From Atopsyche davidsoni (taxonomy: Eukaryota; Arthropoda; Insecta; Trichoptera; Hydrobiosidae), in assembly GCA_022113835.1 (NCBI GenBank), contig JAILWY010000014.1, forward strand, positions 1,612,001 to 1,676,000: a stretch of DNA of 64,000 nt. The letters are read 5' to 3'. A model generated the notes under the pieces. That model saw nothing but the letters and a program-made list of their open reading frames with translations, made no database searches and was not told the origin of the DNA. Of the stretch, positions 1 to 12,900 are shown piece after piece; the first letter of the stretch is position 1; every line of letters begins with the position of its first letter. A program made the position numbers and the translations under genes.

Positions 1-511
1 TAAGTAAATATGATTTTTGTTTTTATTGCGATCGATTTTCGACTCCGTCTGATGAAGACCAGTGAGAATTTTTTTTTTATACAAAACTATAAAAATGAAA
101 CTTCATATGTCAAAAATATTGAATAAGAAATTGTATATTTTTAATGATTGATTAAAACACTCGTTGGTGTTTTTTTTTTTTTGTTTTTTTTTTTTTTTAA
201 GTGCTGAAAGCTATTCTCGAGCTGTGAATTATGCCTCTCGATATGCTCCAATTTGAAGACGGTCACGGCAGACTTGGGGCGCTCCTAATATACAAAAGCT
301 TAATATTTTGTCATGAAAATAAATTATTTCGCAATGCGGGTCACCGTGAAGAAAATTCGATAGCCGCCCGGTCGCATCTTCGCTTGCACAGCGGACGGAC
401 CGAACCCCCGAAATTTCCGCTGCTAGATCAAAACAGGTTGGAATTTAGATTTCAATATATTTTTTAATCGAGTTTCATCAACAACAAAAAAAAATTGGGG
501 CATCAGATCAA

Positions 512-2816
512 TTATTTCCTGTCTTCTTGTATCTTGGCCAGGTACTTTTCGACTATCTCCTTCATCTTGCAGTCCGCGTTCCCGCAGGGGCTCGCGACGT
601 CATTCGCGCCGGAGTCGTCTGACTCCTCGTCGTCGGAGCGGTAGTCGGGACCGCCGATGGTGATGACCTGCTGCGGCCTCGCGTTCCGGCCGAACCTCTG
701 CACCTTGTACGAGGCCGCCGAGCCCTCGTTCCTGAACAGGAAGTGGCCGCCGCCGTCCGAGTCGATCCGCACGAACTTGGTGAAGATCCTGGTGTCGAAG
801 ACCGACAGGCGGACGAGGAAGTCGATCTCCCCGATGGCGGAGCCGGTCCTCTCGCTGTACACCGGCTCCACCCTCGCCATGAGGAGCGGCTCGGGGCTGG
901 TGGTCGGGCACACCTCGCCCACCGTGGTCGTGAATTGCCTGTCCCAGTGGTACTTCGCGACTCCTATGCACTCTTCTGTGAAGACCTCTTCCTCGTGCCA
1001 AATGGATATTTGCAATGGCCACAACCTGAATAAAAAATAATTATCCACTCAATCACATCAAACACCATTTGAAAACTAGAAATGTTGCCCGTCACAGAAT
1101 GACGTTTTCGGAGGCATTTTGAGTTATTAATGATGTGATTAATAATTTCTAACGCAATTTCGATAAAAAAAATAAAATTGGTACTTGTGTCAAACTGACA
1201 TAACCTGGAAATTTCTAAGAAGCATCAAAATTTGTGTTTTTGTAAAAGTTCTAAATTTGAAATTCTCTCGGTGAACAACAAAATCCTATAATTCGTACAC
1301 ATTGAAACTCGCTAAGGCATATTTTATAGTTTTATTCAATTAGTTTATAAATGAAAATATTATCCTATCGTCTTGAAATTCGGCACATAACTGCGGAAAA
1401 ACTTACTGAACTTACGTGCAAAAAATCAGCGTTGTATCTTTTAAGATATTCTATAGAGAACCAAAAAATGAATCATACACACAATGGATATTATTATAGC
1501 AGATGAGCCGTTTAAATCAGTTAGAATTTGAACCTCTCTGATGGAGGTTTTCTGTAATAGTAATCTGAATTTTTGCATATCGGTCTATACGCAAACCAAA
1601 CCGAAATTCCACCTGATTAAATATTTAAAAAATGTCCACCGCTCGGTGGGACAGTCGTACTTGAAAGCCTGCAGAAGAATCTTGGGGTCCAGCGAGAACA
1701 GAAGCGACGCTCCTCCGTCCAGCGACGTCTCATTATCCTCGACCCCGGACGACACGGTCACCGTCGACCTCGGCGACGCCATGCTGAATATGGACTCGTT
1801 TTGTTGTTCCCCCTTCATTTCATCGTCTAAATAAACGAGGGACCTTTTTGTAGCTGGACCATAACAATTTGATTACAATATAAGCACAATCATTAGAAAA
1901 ATTATGTAGTATACAATATATAATAATTCTGATTCACGGCCGTCCGCATTGCAAACGAAGTTATAGCAGTTGAAGCAGAAATCGTTTATAGACTAGGATC
2001 TACTCTTGCGTTGCTCTACTGGAGCAATTATTCTTCTTATTGGGCTTTTTAGGCGAAACATGAGAATGGAAGGAGTGTCAGCTTTCCTCGAGGAGTGAAT
2101 TGATGGATGGGGCTTACTACTAGGGCTATGGGATTTCGGAAGGAGTGTCGGCAGTCCTCGAGGAGTGAATTGATGGATGGGGCTTACTACTAGGGCTATG
2201 GGATTTCGGAAGGAGTGTCAGCAGTCCTCGAGGAGTGAATTGATGGATGGGGTTTACTACTAGGGCTATGGGATTTCGGAAGGAGTGTCAGCAGTCCTCG
2301 AGGAGTGAATTGATGGATGGGGCTTACTACTAGGGCTATGGGATTTCGGAAGGAATGTGCAAGGCAATGGTGACGATTGTTTGTAGCTTGGTGTCTCAGA
2401 GAAGGATGGCGACCATCTCACTAAGCATAAATCTATGCTGAATTACTGTCCATAGTGTAGTAGGTCCAAGGGGCGTTAAATTGCGTTTATATAAATAAAA
2501 ATGGTGCAGAAGAATCCGGGGAACCGTAGTGAGGTCGTCGCCAACCTCCTCTGAGTGGAGGCATCTGATGAAGAGGAAACAAAAGGATGATGACCAGTTC
2601 ACCTATCTGGTCAAAGCCGGATATGACAGAAACCGAGGTGTCTTCTCCGTCGATGATCTCCGAGTCGAATTCGTTCTGCTTGATGCCCATGGACCCGATC
2701 ATGCCGAAGTCCACGTTGACGGTGAAGGTCGGAGAGCCCTGGGCCCGCTTGCCATTGAGCTGGCACTGCAGGTTCACCTTCTTCACGAAGAACTCGAACA
2801 AGAACATCCGCTCCAT
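512..2816 (-). CDS. Uncharacterised 313-aa protein, three exons, possibly C2-like
   Basis: The exons on the minus strand are 2816-2603, 1826-1613 and 1025-512. Each junction has GT/AG and the phases close exactly (214+214+514 nt, 942 nt with the stop), which strongly supports one gene. The start is the ATG at 2816 (protein begins MERMFLFEFFVKK), with a TCAGTC initiator-like site just upstream. Exon 2 contains a LLFSLDPKILLQAFK stretch. Exon 3 starts with LWPLQISIWHEEE and carries IGVAKYHWD, a pattern that recalls C2-like modules in poorly described insect families (DUF4788-like); this family link is inference. The C-terminus has an acidic run (DDEESDDSG), two Cys and a lysine-rich helix. There is no signal peptide, so it is probably cytosolic. 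The last exon is GC-rich against A+T-rich flanks, as expected for coding DNA. No function is assigned. Confidence 0.75.
2068..2347. repeat. 70-bp tandem repeat, four copies
   Basis: Four head-to-tail copies of a 70-bp unit lie at about 2068, 2138, 2208 and 2278. A fifth copy breaks down after 2348. Each unit holds GTCCTCGAGGAGTGAATTG followed by GGGCTTACTACTAGGGC. Copies differ by only a few bases, so the array is young or homogenised. It lies in intron 1 of the 313-aa gene, directly beside a member of the dispersed family at 2402-2575. Confidence 0.95.
2402..2575. repeat. Dispersed repeat family D, rearranged copy
   Basis: Two pieces of the same roughly 120-bp element lie here in opposite orientation. 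The first contains GCGACCATCTCACTAAGC and TAGTGTAGTAGGTCC. The second contains GCAGAAGAATCCGGGGAAC and CCTCTGAGTGGAGGCATC. Matching copies are at 31711-31820 (reversed), 42379-42452 (partial) and 62177-62299. It is probably a short non-autonomous mobile element, since no coding capacity is seen. It ends about 28 bp from exon 1 of the 313-aa gene. Confidence 0.7.
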
Positions 2817-3516
2817 TGCCGTGTGCTCTGCTCAGACTGAACGTGGAATTTGTGAAATTTTGATATACGGCAAAAAAAAAAAAAAAACTTTAATCTATTA
2901 TTCTGTCGCCAAAACGTCGATGCGTCAAATTCGAGCAAATGAAAGTCATTTTATTTTTTTAAATTATTTATCGCTGTAAAATAATTATTTTTAACGACAC
3001 AATATCATTAAAAATTAAAATTATAATTTCGTGGCAAAACTAATCTATGTATATTATTTAAAATAATAACAAGACGATTTGAATATAAAACGCTTTATTT
3101 TTTAGTCCTCAAATTAGTCCAGTTAATTAATTTTTATTTTATATGGATATGTAGTTTTTTTAAAAGTTAATGCAACAAAAGGAAATCACAGGTTTTTAAA
3201 TATTTTTCTACATGTTTTTTATTAGTATTTAATATATAGTATTAATATTAATAAATTATTCTAACGTGTCGGTGCGATCTCTAGTAAAAAGTATAACTCA
3301 TGTTTATACTCGATGTTTTTTGCGTACAAATAGTAACAATTTTTATTATTAAAAAATAGGACAAAGTTATTTTATTAAAATAATAACCAGAAAAACCTTT
3401 CGGCGATTTTTTTTGAATATTGTAATTACGTTTAGTTTGATTTAATTTTTTTACAACAAATAAGAAAATAAGCTATATTTTTAGATTGTTTGAATCGACA
3501 CTTATTATTATTATTA

Positions 3517-4053
3517 TTATCGTGGTAATTTTTTTATTATTTTTTCATTTTTCAGCGCCTTTTTCAGGTGCTTTTCCACCTCACTGAGCATATCTCTACC
3601 TGGGCCAATCTTACTTATTTGATTGCGCAATTCAGCATCCACGAAAACTGTCTTCTTCCTATGTCTATTTTTCCTTGGATTTTCCCCCGGAAAATCGGCT
3701 GCAGTAAACAACATTTTAATATTTCCGAAATGGGATACTGAGCTTTTCTACCAACGCCAAAAATTCTCTCTCCCGATGTATCAAATTTAATTTGAAGCAC
3801 ATAATAGAAAAGTCAATTAAAACCTCCGCGATTTTTTTATAAATCTCTTATATTTTTTGAGGCTTGGCAAGGTGCCACGGATGCTTCTGTTGAGTATTGC
3901 ATCATTAACAGCTTCTGGTCCTCGTCTTCGGGATCCTTGAAATTCGATGTATGTCACCTGGGCCGGAGACCCGATCGGATCTTTTGAGATCAGTCCCAGA
4001 ATAGATGGGGTATTCCAGTTGCTCTGATGACCAGAACACCGGCGTATCACCAT
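3517..4053 (-). CDS. Uncharacterised 151-aa basic protein, two exons
   Basis: The exons are 4053-3824 and 3742-3517 on the minus strand, joined across an 81-bp intron (donor CGGAG|GTTTT, acceptor GTAGAAAAG). Phases close (230+226 nt), and the joined frame removes an in-frame stop that would end exon 1 early. The protein starts MVIRRCSGHQSNW and ends in a Lys-rich helix (KHLKKALKNEKIIKKLPR). There is no signal peptide and no motif I recognise; the basic ends could suit a nucleic-acid or ribosome partner, which is speculation. The acceptor is weak (short pyrimidine tract), so the junction is less certain than the two exons. Confidence 0.45.
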
Positions 4054-4178
4054 TATTTTAACACAAAAAAATATATATATATTTATATATAAAACACACC
4101 TTACACGTGCAATTAAAAATGTTAAACCTACAACTTAAATAAAAAAAAAAAAAAATTGTTTTGTAAGTACACTATTGA

Positions 4179-4487
4179 TCAGTCACTTGTGCTTAGACTG
4201 CACCCAAATGTTTTATATAATATTAGCGGATACCCGGCGTGTGCTACTACGCTGTTTTCATGCTGTTGAGGAGTTTCAGCAGCTCTTGCTGTAGTAGCTC
4301 TGATTCGAACTTGTTCTAGACGTGCTTCATGTTTTTCTGGTGTTTTTACTGTTCTTGACTGTCGCTCTCTCAACCTTTTTGACTTCAAATGCACTTCATG
4401 TTGTCCGGCAGTTTCGGCTGCTCTTTCGCCTCTTTTTCGTTTCGCATCTACTGTATTTCTTCCAATTACAGCTCTTTTCGGTATCAT
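4179..4487 (-). mobile_element. Helitron-like N-terminal ORF remnant
   Basis: A 102-aa minus-strand reading frame carries three imperfect repeats of an Arg/Glu/His pattern, for example AAETAGQHEVHL, TPEKHEARLEQVR and AAETPQQHENS. Tandem 'RxxETPEQHExRL' units of this kind are typical of the N-terminal region of helicase-type Helitron and related transposon proteins in insects (family knowledge). No Rep or helicase motif follows; the frame runs into unrelated sequence and stops. A (TA)n tract abuts its 5' end. I read it as a fragment of a dead element. A host gene with similar repeats is less likely. Confidence 0.5.
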
Positions 4488-5698
4488 TTTTTGATATATA
4501 TATATATATATATATTGATAACCACAAATGATAAAACTCCCTGTTGTGAATGACAGATAGTGATTTAGTTTTATGCGCGATCTTCACAATGTTCTTTTTT
4601 CAAATTTTTTGCAAGGAACGATGTCGACTTTACAGATGTTGAAAATTTTTGTACGGAAAATGTCGAAAATTGACTTAATTAATGGACCGAATGTATTTAG
4701 TGCATTGTTTTAATAGTCTCAAATATTCTTCGTATTATTGTGATATTTTCAGTGCTGTATTAGATCATGAAAACAGGACAAACAATGTCCTGAAAAGATG
4801 TGCAAATAAAGTCCATTCGGGCGATGTGTCATGCTGGCGCCGAATACGGGATCAATAAATTCAGGGACAGACTCTGCGAGAGTAAAGCTCCGTCCATTCT
4901 GATGAAATATTAATTTATTAAATGCATATCGACTGTTTTTTTTTCTATGTAAACGCGTGAACGACTCTGCTAAACTTAGCAATTACGAGGTAAACAGAAA
5001 AGCACTTCCAACAGTTATCGAAACAATGCCGCATTTAACTCGACAGTAAATCTAATTTGAGGATTGAATAATGCATGGAAACAAACCTGTATTCGTATTA
5101 CTATATAAAGTGGACCTACGCTTGTTTTAATAATGAATAATGGATGGTAATCTCTTGTAATGTCGTTAAGTCACAGGTATAATTAATTTGATTTGCTTCT
5201 TGAATAATGCGTAGTAATTTAAAATCAGTAGTCTACGTTAACTGTGATTTGAGTGATGAATAATGCACAGTAGTGCTATAGAGTCATCGGTTTACTTTAA
5301 CTGTGATTTTAATCTAAATAATGCAAGTAATCTCCAGTAGCGTTGTAAAGTAATCGGTCTGCGAAAACTGTGATTCGAGTTTTGATAAATACAAAGTAAA
5401 TTATAGATGTATTTTACAGTAACTAGTCTACATGAGTGTGTACAGTGCAATTTGATTTTTAAAATATCTAGTCATGCTAATTGAAATTGTAACATTACTT
5501 TCAAGATCAAACAAACCTGAAAATTGTTATGTACGATATTACACTCTCGTCCCAATAAACGAAAAACCCATACACTGTGAAAATAAGCTATGGTGTAGTA
5601 AATTAAAATACACCTGCTTGTCGAGCAGGTGTCCTTGTGATTATGAATATTGTGTTATCATTTAATTAAATTGAATTATGCTTACAATTGTTATCTGA

Positions 5699-5836
5699 CT
5701 AAGAGTCCCAGGGTCGGTCTGGCGCCCTTGCGTCTTCATGATTGGCGACCTTGAAGGTAATGGCCTCCACCAGCGCCGGGAAGTCCATCAAGCGAGACGA
5801 CATGACCGACGCACTTAAAATTCTTCCCAAGCCCAC
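5699..5836 (-). CDS. Orphan terminal exon, minus strand
   Basis: A 138-nt GC-rich segment follows a good acceptor (TTTTTTTTATAG) and is open in phase 0 for 45 codons to a TAG. It starts VGLGRILSASVMSSRL and ends in ARAPDRPWDS. Composition and splice signal look like real coding DNA in A+T-rich surroundings. I could not find the preceding exon with confidence. It lies close to the first visible exon of gelsolin copy 1, on the opposite strand, so it may be nested in that gene's missing 5' intron. Function unknown. Confidence 0.45.
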   Translation of the reverse strand: MGLGRILSASVMSSRLMDFPALVEAITFKVANHEDARAPDRPWDS

Positions 5837-6012
5837 CTATAAAAAAAACCAGAACTGAAAGACCCACACCAAAGTAGATTTTTAGTAAAAATCACTGCGA
5901 AAGAACCGACCTGTCTAATATTGAATAAATAGATGTTTTAATCAGAGGAAAAGTGTAAATTTAAACACACCAGTTATTAAATAAAGTACATTGGTGTTTT
6001 TTTTTATTTTTA

Positions 6013-6160
6013 TCATTGTGTTTCGTCTTTGAAGTATTTAATTTTGTATAAGTGGAGGGATCCCTTCTTCAAAGCTTCCAATAGCGAAGTCTCGGATAAA
6101 TGATTCATAACACGTATTCCTGGCCGTCTTTCTATTGCCGACTTATGACCAGACAAGAGT
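6013..6160 (-). CDS. Possible terminal exon, minus strand
   Basis: After an acceptor-like AAATAG the minus strand is open for 49 codons to TGA. The reading contains LLSGHKSAIERRPGIR and ends LHLYKIKYFKDETQ. The Lys/Glu/Leu-rich composition is protein-like, but the splice site lacks a good pyrimidine tract and no partner exon was found. It does not join cleanly to the exon at 5699-5836 because no donor precedes its stop. Confidence 0.25.
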
Positions 6161-6609
6161 CTATTTAACCATACATATTTATATTATATATATAATATTA
6201 ATAAAAATATGTGCTTACTGTACGTTTTTTTTAAAATTGGTTTGTATGTCACAGTGGTAAATGGACGAATCGTCACTCTAAAAGTAATATCCATTATACA
6301 GAATTAGCGTTGGCTGATTGTTAATTAAGAGCAGCCATACTCAACCTGTGGTTCGCGAAGCACGTATAAAAATTACAATATCAAATATCACACGTTCGGA
6401 TATGTTTAAGTTTTGTGTTTTATTTATAACACTGGAAGTGAATTTTAAAAATCAGGTCCTCATAACTAATTTTAATAAAACATATGTATATGGCTCGAAG
6501 GAAAAAAGGTTGAGTATCGCTGATTTAGAGGCATTAATATGTGGTACATTGGGTTGTGGAGCGACACCTAAGATCGTTTTTATCAAAGCCCCCTTCCACA
6601 TCACAATTA

Positions 6610-6662
6610 ATAAATAAAAATCTCTGGGACCCACGCCAGGAGTGTTGGCCACTCAGCCACCA
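6610..6662 (-). repeat. tRNA-like (SINE-head) fragment
   Basis: The minus strand reads GGTGGCTGAGTGGCCAAC, a close match to a tRNA A-box of the Ser/Leu type. It is followed by CCTGGCGTGGGTCCCAG, but there is no proper B-box or cloverleaf. Probably the head of an old tRNA-derived SINE. Confidence 0.3.
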
Positions 6663-6972
6663 TATAAATGGGAGTTATTGCCAGGCTTGTAGGTCTGACA
6701 ATCGGTGGTTATAATTTATATCCCAGTAATTTATGGCGGCGCCATTTTTAACAGTCGGATATTTTTATAAGATATTCGCATCTTTCAAATATGAAGACCG
6801 TTTCGCTAAAACCTAACCGGCTCGAATATCACTTGCCGTTGCTAATAAAACTATTCATAGGCTCTTGCCTCTGAATAAATATATATTTTGGTGTCAACGA
6901 ATTTATTTATATTAAATGTGTATAAATTAATTGGTATAATTCAAGTATTTAATATATAATTTTTCTTTGCAG

Positions 6973-9900
6973 AACTTTGAGCCTGTGCCGGTAGCAAAAT
7001 CTGAGTTTGGAAAATTCTATACCGGAGACTCTTACATCGTTCTCAATGTATGTTTTTCTTGTAATTTTTAATTAGACCCTTAAATATCTAACATTTTAAA
7101 TGAATTATCAAATAATTTAAATATTCAATACAGATCATAATTATTTATAATGCATCAAATAATCCAACCGTTTGGTAAAACTTAGATCTAACTGAATTTT
7201 TGAATAAATAATAATTTTTATGAAAGAGAAAACCTAAAAGCCAATTGTACGACAGATTTTTAATAAAACAAAATGTGCATGGGTAAATTTATATAAATTG
7301 TAGACCAAAGAAGATGGCAGAAAGAAGCTATCGTGGGATATTCATTTCTGGCTGGGAGCGGAGACCACCCAAGACGAGCTAGGCACCGCAGCCATGTTGA
7401 CTGTCGCTCTGGATGAGAAGCTCGGGGGAGGCCCCATCGAGTACCGTGAAACACAGGGATATGAATCCTCTTTATTTTCCGGACTCTTTAAGCCAGGTAA
7501 CCCTTTACTCCTGTGGTGTGATACCTCAACTTATCCATAAATACCTTAAGTTGCATTGTATTTTGACAGCTATCAGATATCTGAGTGGAGGTCATGCCAG
7601 CGGCTTCACTCACGTGACTGTGAACGCCGGCTCCGAGAAGCGCATGTTCCAAGTGAAGGGCAAGAAGAATATCCGCGTGAGGCAGGTGGATCCTTCCGTC
7701 GCCGCCATGAACAAGGGCGATTGCTTCATCCTGGACGTTGGACACAATATCCATGTCTACGTCGGCCCTAAAGCTAAGCGTGTAGAGAAACTTAAAGCCA
7801 TCTCTGCCGCTAACCAGATCCGTGATCAGGATCATTCTGGACGTGCTAAGATTGATATTATTGGTGAGTTACACCAATAATCTTACATTGATATACCACA
7901 ATAACTGTACTTAATACAATATATATGATTATATAACATCTTTTACAATTTTATTGTGATTATCATTGAATTTCTTAGCACAATAAAAAAAAGCTTTCAA
8001 TCTCTTTTTATTAAAAATAAAAAAGTCATTTACTTAGTGCTCATGAAAATAATAAAGGATGAGACGCGTCTAGTTCAAAGAGATAAAAATAGTTTTGGCC
8101 GAACAGTCCGTTAAATAATTCTATCACCTTCTACTTCTCGGTAGACATCTGCTATTCCAAATCGTTTCACATGAAATATCTATGAAAAATTCAACTGCCA
8201 ACTAATAAAATATTCCATTACTAATATAAAACCAGAACTCATATTTTGTAGACTCACGCCCAAGTTCTCAAAAACTGATTAAAGTGAACAGCGAATTTCT
8301 AAGCTGTTAAATATATATTATAAGTGAAATTGCTGAGATTAATCTTTTGATAATTGTTTTTAATATGATTAAATTGAGAAAATATTAATGCTGTCAAATG
8401 TCTGAAGTAAATTTAATACATAATATATTGAATATTTTAAAAGAGAAGTTATTCTCGTTTAATTTTACGAGTCTTATAGAACTTGGTTGTAAATTAAAAA
8501 AATCTAGTTATTTTAATTTTCTTGTTGTAAAAATATTTTTAGGTGTAAGAGAAGTGATGATCATGTTGATAAAATAGTATATAAGTTTAATAATTCAAAC
8601 ATGAACATGTCGGCCCCTGGCAATATAATTTGCTTAAATCTTAAAATGTTGTTTTATCAAAAAATATTTTTAAAAGAGTTTCTAGAGAATTAATATGTAA
8701 AATTTATTATTCATAAAACAGAATATTGTGATTTTAATCATCAAAAAACTTACAAAAAAATTTAATTACTATAACAAAATTTTTCACGCGAAAGAATGTC
8801 TAAAACTAATTTGTCACAATTTTTCGTGAAAAGATCCTGACTAATGAGATCCGAGAAAATCATATCTTCTCCTCATTTCTTTGTATAAATAGTTAGATGT
8901 TTAGTGCCACACTAAATTGACTGAATCACTACATCGTTTCTTAAATTTTATCTTCCAGATGAATTCTCCAGTGACTTTGAATTCGACAAGTTCTTCACCG
9001 CTCTGGGGTCTGGCACCAAAGACACTGTGCCCGAGGAGACAGCTGGAGGAGATGACTCCGTAAGAAAAACCACTGCTTCCAGCTTTAAATCTAACCAAAC
9101 TTAATTTATTTTCATAATTCACATTATTTGTTACTGCTTAAATGTATTTTATAAATATATTATTGTTATTTTCAGGCGTTTGAGAAGACCGAAGTGACAA
9201 ATGTTTCTCTGTACAAGATTAGCGACGAATCCGGAGTCATGCAGGCCATTCCTATTGCAAAGAAACCCTTCAAACAAGAAGACCTCAATGAAAATGTAAA
9301 ATAAATATTCTTCATATATTATATCATAATAAATATTTGTGTACTTTGGTAATATTAAAACCATCTTGTGATATTAAATCAATGGTTAAAAATTGTTAAC
9401 ACCGTGAGCCGTCAATTGTTAATGTGATTTGATTATCATGAATCGTTTGTGTATGTTTTCAGGATTGCTTTGTTCTGGACACAGTGTCTGGAGGACTGTA
9501 CGTCTGGGTCGGAAAGCACTGCAATGCTAAGGTATTAATTAAATTATCTCTATTATAGACAATTATGCAAGTCAATAAAAAAAATGGTGTAAACTAATCT
9601 AATCTGTAGATTTTCTTTCCTCGACCACTATGGGAGATCTTGTTGATTCCTCAAGTTGTGGGTGTTTCTCCTGCTTAGTAATTTATGGTATTTTTTTATG
9701 TTTTTTCAGGAAAGGGCTGAAGTGATGGTCCGAGCACAGCAGTACTTGAAGAGCAGGAGCTACCCTGCCTGGGTAAGCTTATCGTTTCATATTGATGATT
9801 GTTCACTGAAAAATCTCATGGGGTGCATAATTAAAATTGAAAATGACAAGTATATTTGTCAAATACAACTTAAATGATTTGAGTATAAAATTTTACAAAA

Positions 9901-12900
9901 AAAGATATAAAATATGAGGAAAGACAAATAATGCTCACGTCAGCTGCAACAAACCTAGTTACATTTTTTGTGTTTGAGCAAGAATCCTCTTTGTTAACTA
10001 GGTCCAAGTGACTCGGGTGCCCCAAGGAGCAGAACCTGCAGCCTTCAAGCAGTACTTCGCAGCCTGGAAAGACCAGGGAGCACTGCATTCTCGCCTTATC
10101 AGGGCCACCAGCGGTATATACTCTAACAATATGAATTCGTATAAATTATTTTAAAAAACTTGATGCATCACCGAACTTATCATTATAATGTTAACTAAAT
10201 AACATTATAATGATAAAAAATTATACAGTAAAACATCCTCTCTGATATATTCTTTCTCTATTTTCTATGTAAGCAATAAGATCTAAAAAGTCATTCACCA
10301 ATTGTAGTTCCTCACATTTTTTTGGTATCTCATGATTGTGAAGTATGCTTAAAAAAACAGATCCTATAATATATACAATAATATCATTTTCAGATGAGGA
10401 GATGTATGCTTCCGACCAGGATGTTGCCAACGCCAAGATCAAGAAGGTCGTTAAATCTGGATCTGCTCGCGGCTTCATGCCCGACAGCGGAGATGGTCAT
10501 GCCATCATCTACAGGTGACAATTTAACTTTGAACATGTGAATAAACAACAAAATATGTGGCTGCAAATATAATAGATTATGTCATATAAATATTATAAGT
10601 TACGTGTTGTATCTTTTAATTCAGGGTTGAAGATATGGAACTGGTGAAAGTGGCCGATTCCAAAGATCCTGAGCACAGCACCGAGAAAGGATCCCGCTTT
10701 GGAGAATTCTACCAGGGAGACTCTTATATCATCAAGTACTCGTACACCGACTCTAATGGAGATACTGCCTACATCATTGGTTTTTGGCTGGTGTGTAATC
10801 CTAACCTATACTTACCGCAACACTGTCAAGTTTAGAGCTATTAAGACTCATGAGTTTCTTCATCTATAAAATGATTAGTTTTGTGACAGATGAGTAAACG
10901 GCACCTGAATAAACATGCTAACACTATGTAATAATACTTTTAACATACGGTGTTAATAGTAATATTATTTAAATGGAATTAGCTTCATAACTAAAATGAC
11001 GTATTATATTATATAAAAGCTTATAATGATTAGCCTAAATTGATTTGCAATTAACTTTATATTATATTTTATTCCAGGGTAAAGACTCAACCCAGGACGA
11101 ACAAGCTGCAGCTGCTATGCATACCGTTGTTATTGATAATGAGGTGAGTCATTCAAAACCGAATGATTATCATATTATGTTTAACGTTCACTAACGCTAA
11201 TCATTCTTAATTACCTTTTAGTTGGGCGGCAAAGCTGTGCAGGTGAGGATTCCTCAAGGAGAAGAACCCAAGCACTTCCTCCAGATTTTCCAAGGTACAC
11301 TAAACAAAGTATTATCTAGAATAGTTACAGCTCGTAGTGTGCATTGGTTTCCTAAAAAAAAAAACAAGCCAGCAATCCTTGCTCTTATGGATATTACTTT
11401 GGTAAAGATAAAAGGGCTTATGATAACTTCAAAATTAAATATGAGAAACCGAAACTTTGCCGTATAAAGCAGGACAATAATTTAAATATATTTTCTGATT
11501 TCAGGAAAATTGATTACCCACTTGGGAGGACACGGCTCCGCCTTCAAGGGACTTAATCAGAATGATTCTTACGATACTGACGGCACCAGACTGTATCGTG
11601 TTAGTATTATACTATACTTGAAGTCTGTATGGGAATATGTTTATCTTTGCTCGTTTCACTTACTTTTATTTTCCATTACAGATCCAAGGTAATGACCATG
11701 ATATGCGCGCTGAACAAGTCCCTGAGGTTGCTGCCAGCTTATCCAAGGACGACGCCTTCTTGCTTGAAACACCCGAAAACATCTATGGATGGATCGGAAA
11801 TGTAAGAAATTTTCAATTACATTATTATTGATACAGTTCAGTTCCAGAAATAGACTTGAGTAATAGCCTATTTTTTATGCAGGAATCTTCTGATGAGGAG
11901 AAGGAGGCTGTGAAGGAGTTCTCTGGTCGCTTGTTTGGAGAAGATAAGACTCCTGTCATTTTAATGCAAGGAGAAGAGCCTAGCGAGTTCTGGACTGCTT
12001 TAGGTAATGTTATTCACACACCCCTTTCGGTAGAAATATTTGCTTTATAAAATTAATATTTTTCTTTAAGTTGTGTTTTCCGGAGACGCTTAAATTGACA
12101 GACTCGAAACAGCAAATTAACCTGTTATCGACAGCAATTTCAAGCATCTTGGATTAGATATTCAATAAATCAATGTAGCACGTGTGTAATTAAAATGATA
12201 ACTTTGATGTTTCAGGTGGTTTTGCTGGTGCCGTGGAGGAGTCTGCTCTTGCTAAACAGCGCAAACGCCTGCGTGTGGGTCGCGACCCTCACCTCGTACA
12301 AGTTGTGGTCAACTTCATTGGCAAGGTCACCTTACAAGAGATCGGAGGATACCAGCAACAGGTGCGTTCAAACTAAATACTGTACGGGTCCTTCAAGTCC
12401 ATTAAATTTCCAAATCTGTATTCAATGGCTTATTACATTTAAATAATAATTATAAATAACTATTGCTCTAATGCTGTCAATGTGAAGAAAAAAATCAATT
12501 AATTAACATAATATATTATTACATATGTTGTCACAAGTGTGAGTCTAAGATGGTTTTCAATAACACGGAAGGTAAGAAGGATTAAAAACGGGAATTATCC
12601 TGGTAATTTAAACAATAGCTTGAATCATAATATAACCTATTTTCAGTCATACAAAAAATGTAATTAAAACCTTGTAAATATAATTAATTGAAAAATCACT
12701 CTGTTTCAGGATCTTGACGATGATGCAATCTTCATTATGGACTCTGGAGAGGAAATCTATGTTTGGGTCGGAAACCAGGCCACTCAGCGGGAGAAGGATG
12801 CCACACAGAAGGCCGTCATTGTAAGATTATGACCTGATGATGTTAAACCCATTTCGTCTGATGCAAGGTTCTAATAGTATTTTTTTATAGGAATACCTGA

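Noticed and set aside
231..467. 78-codon plus-strand frame in a moderately GC-rich patch near the window start
   Set aside because: The minus strand is equally open and there is no splice, promoter or motif support, so no gene is called.
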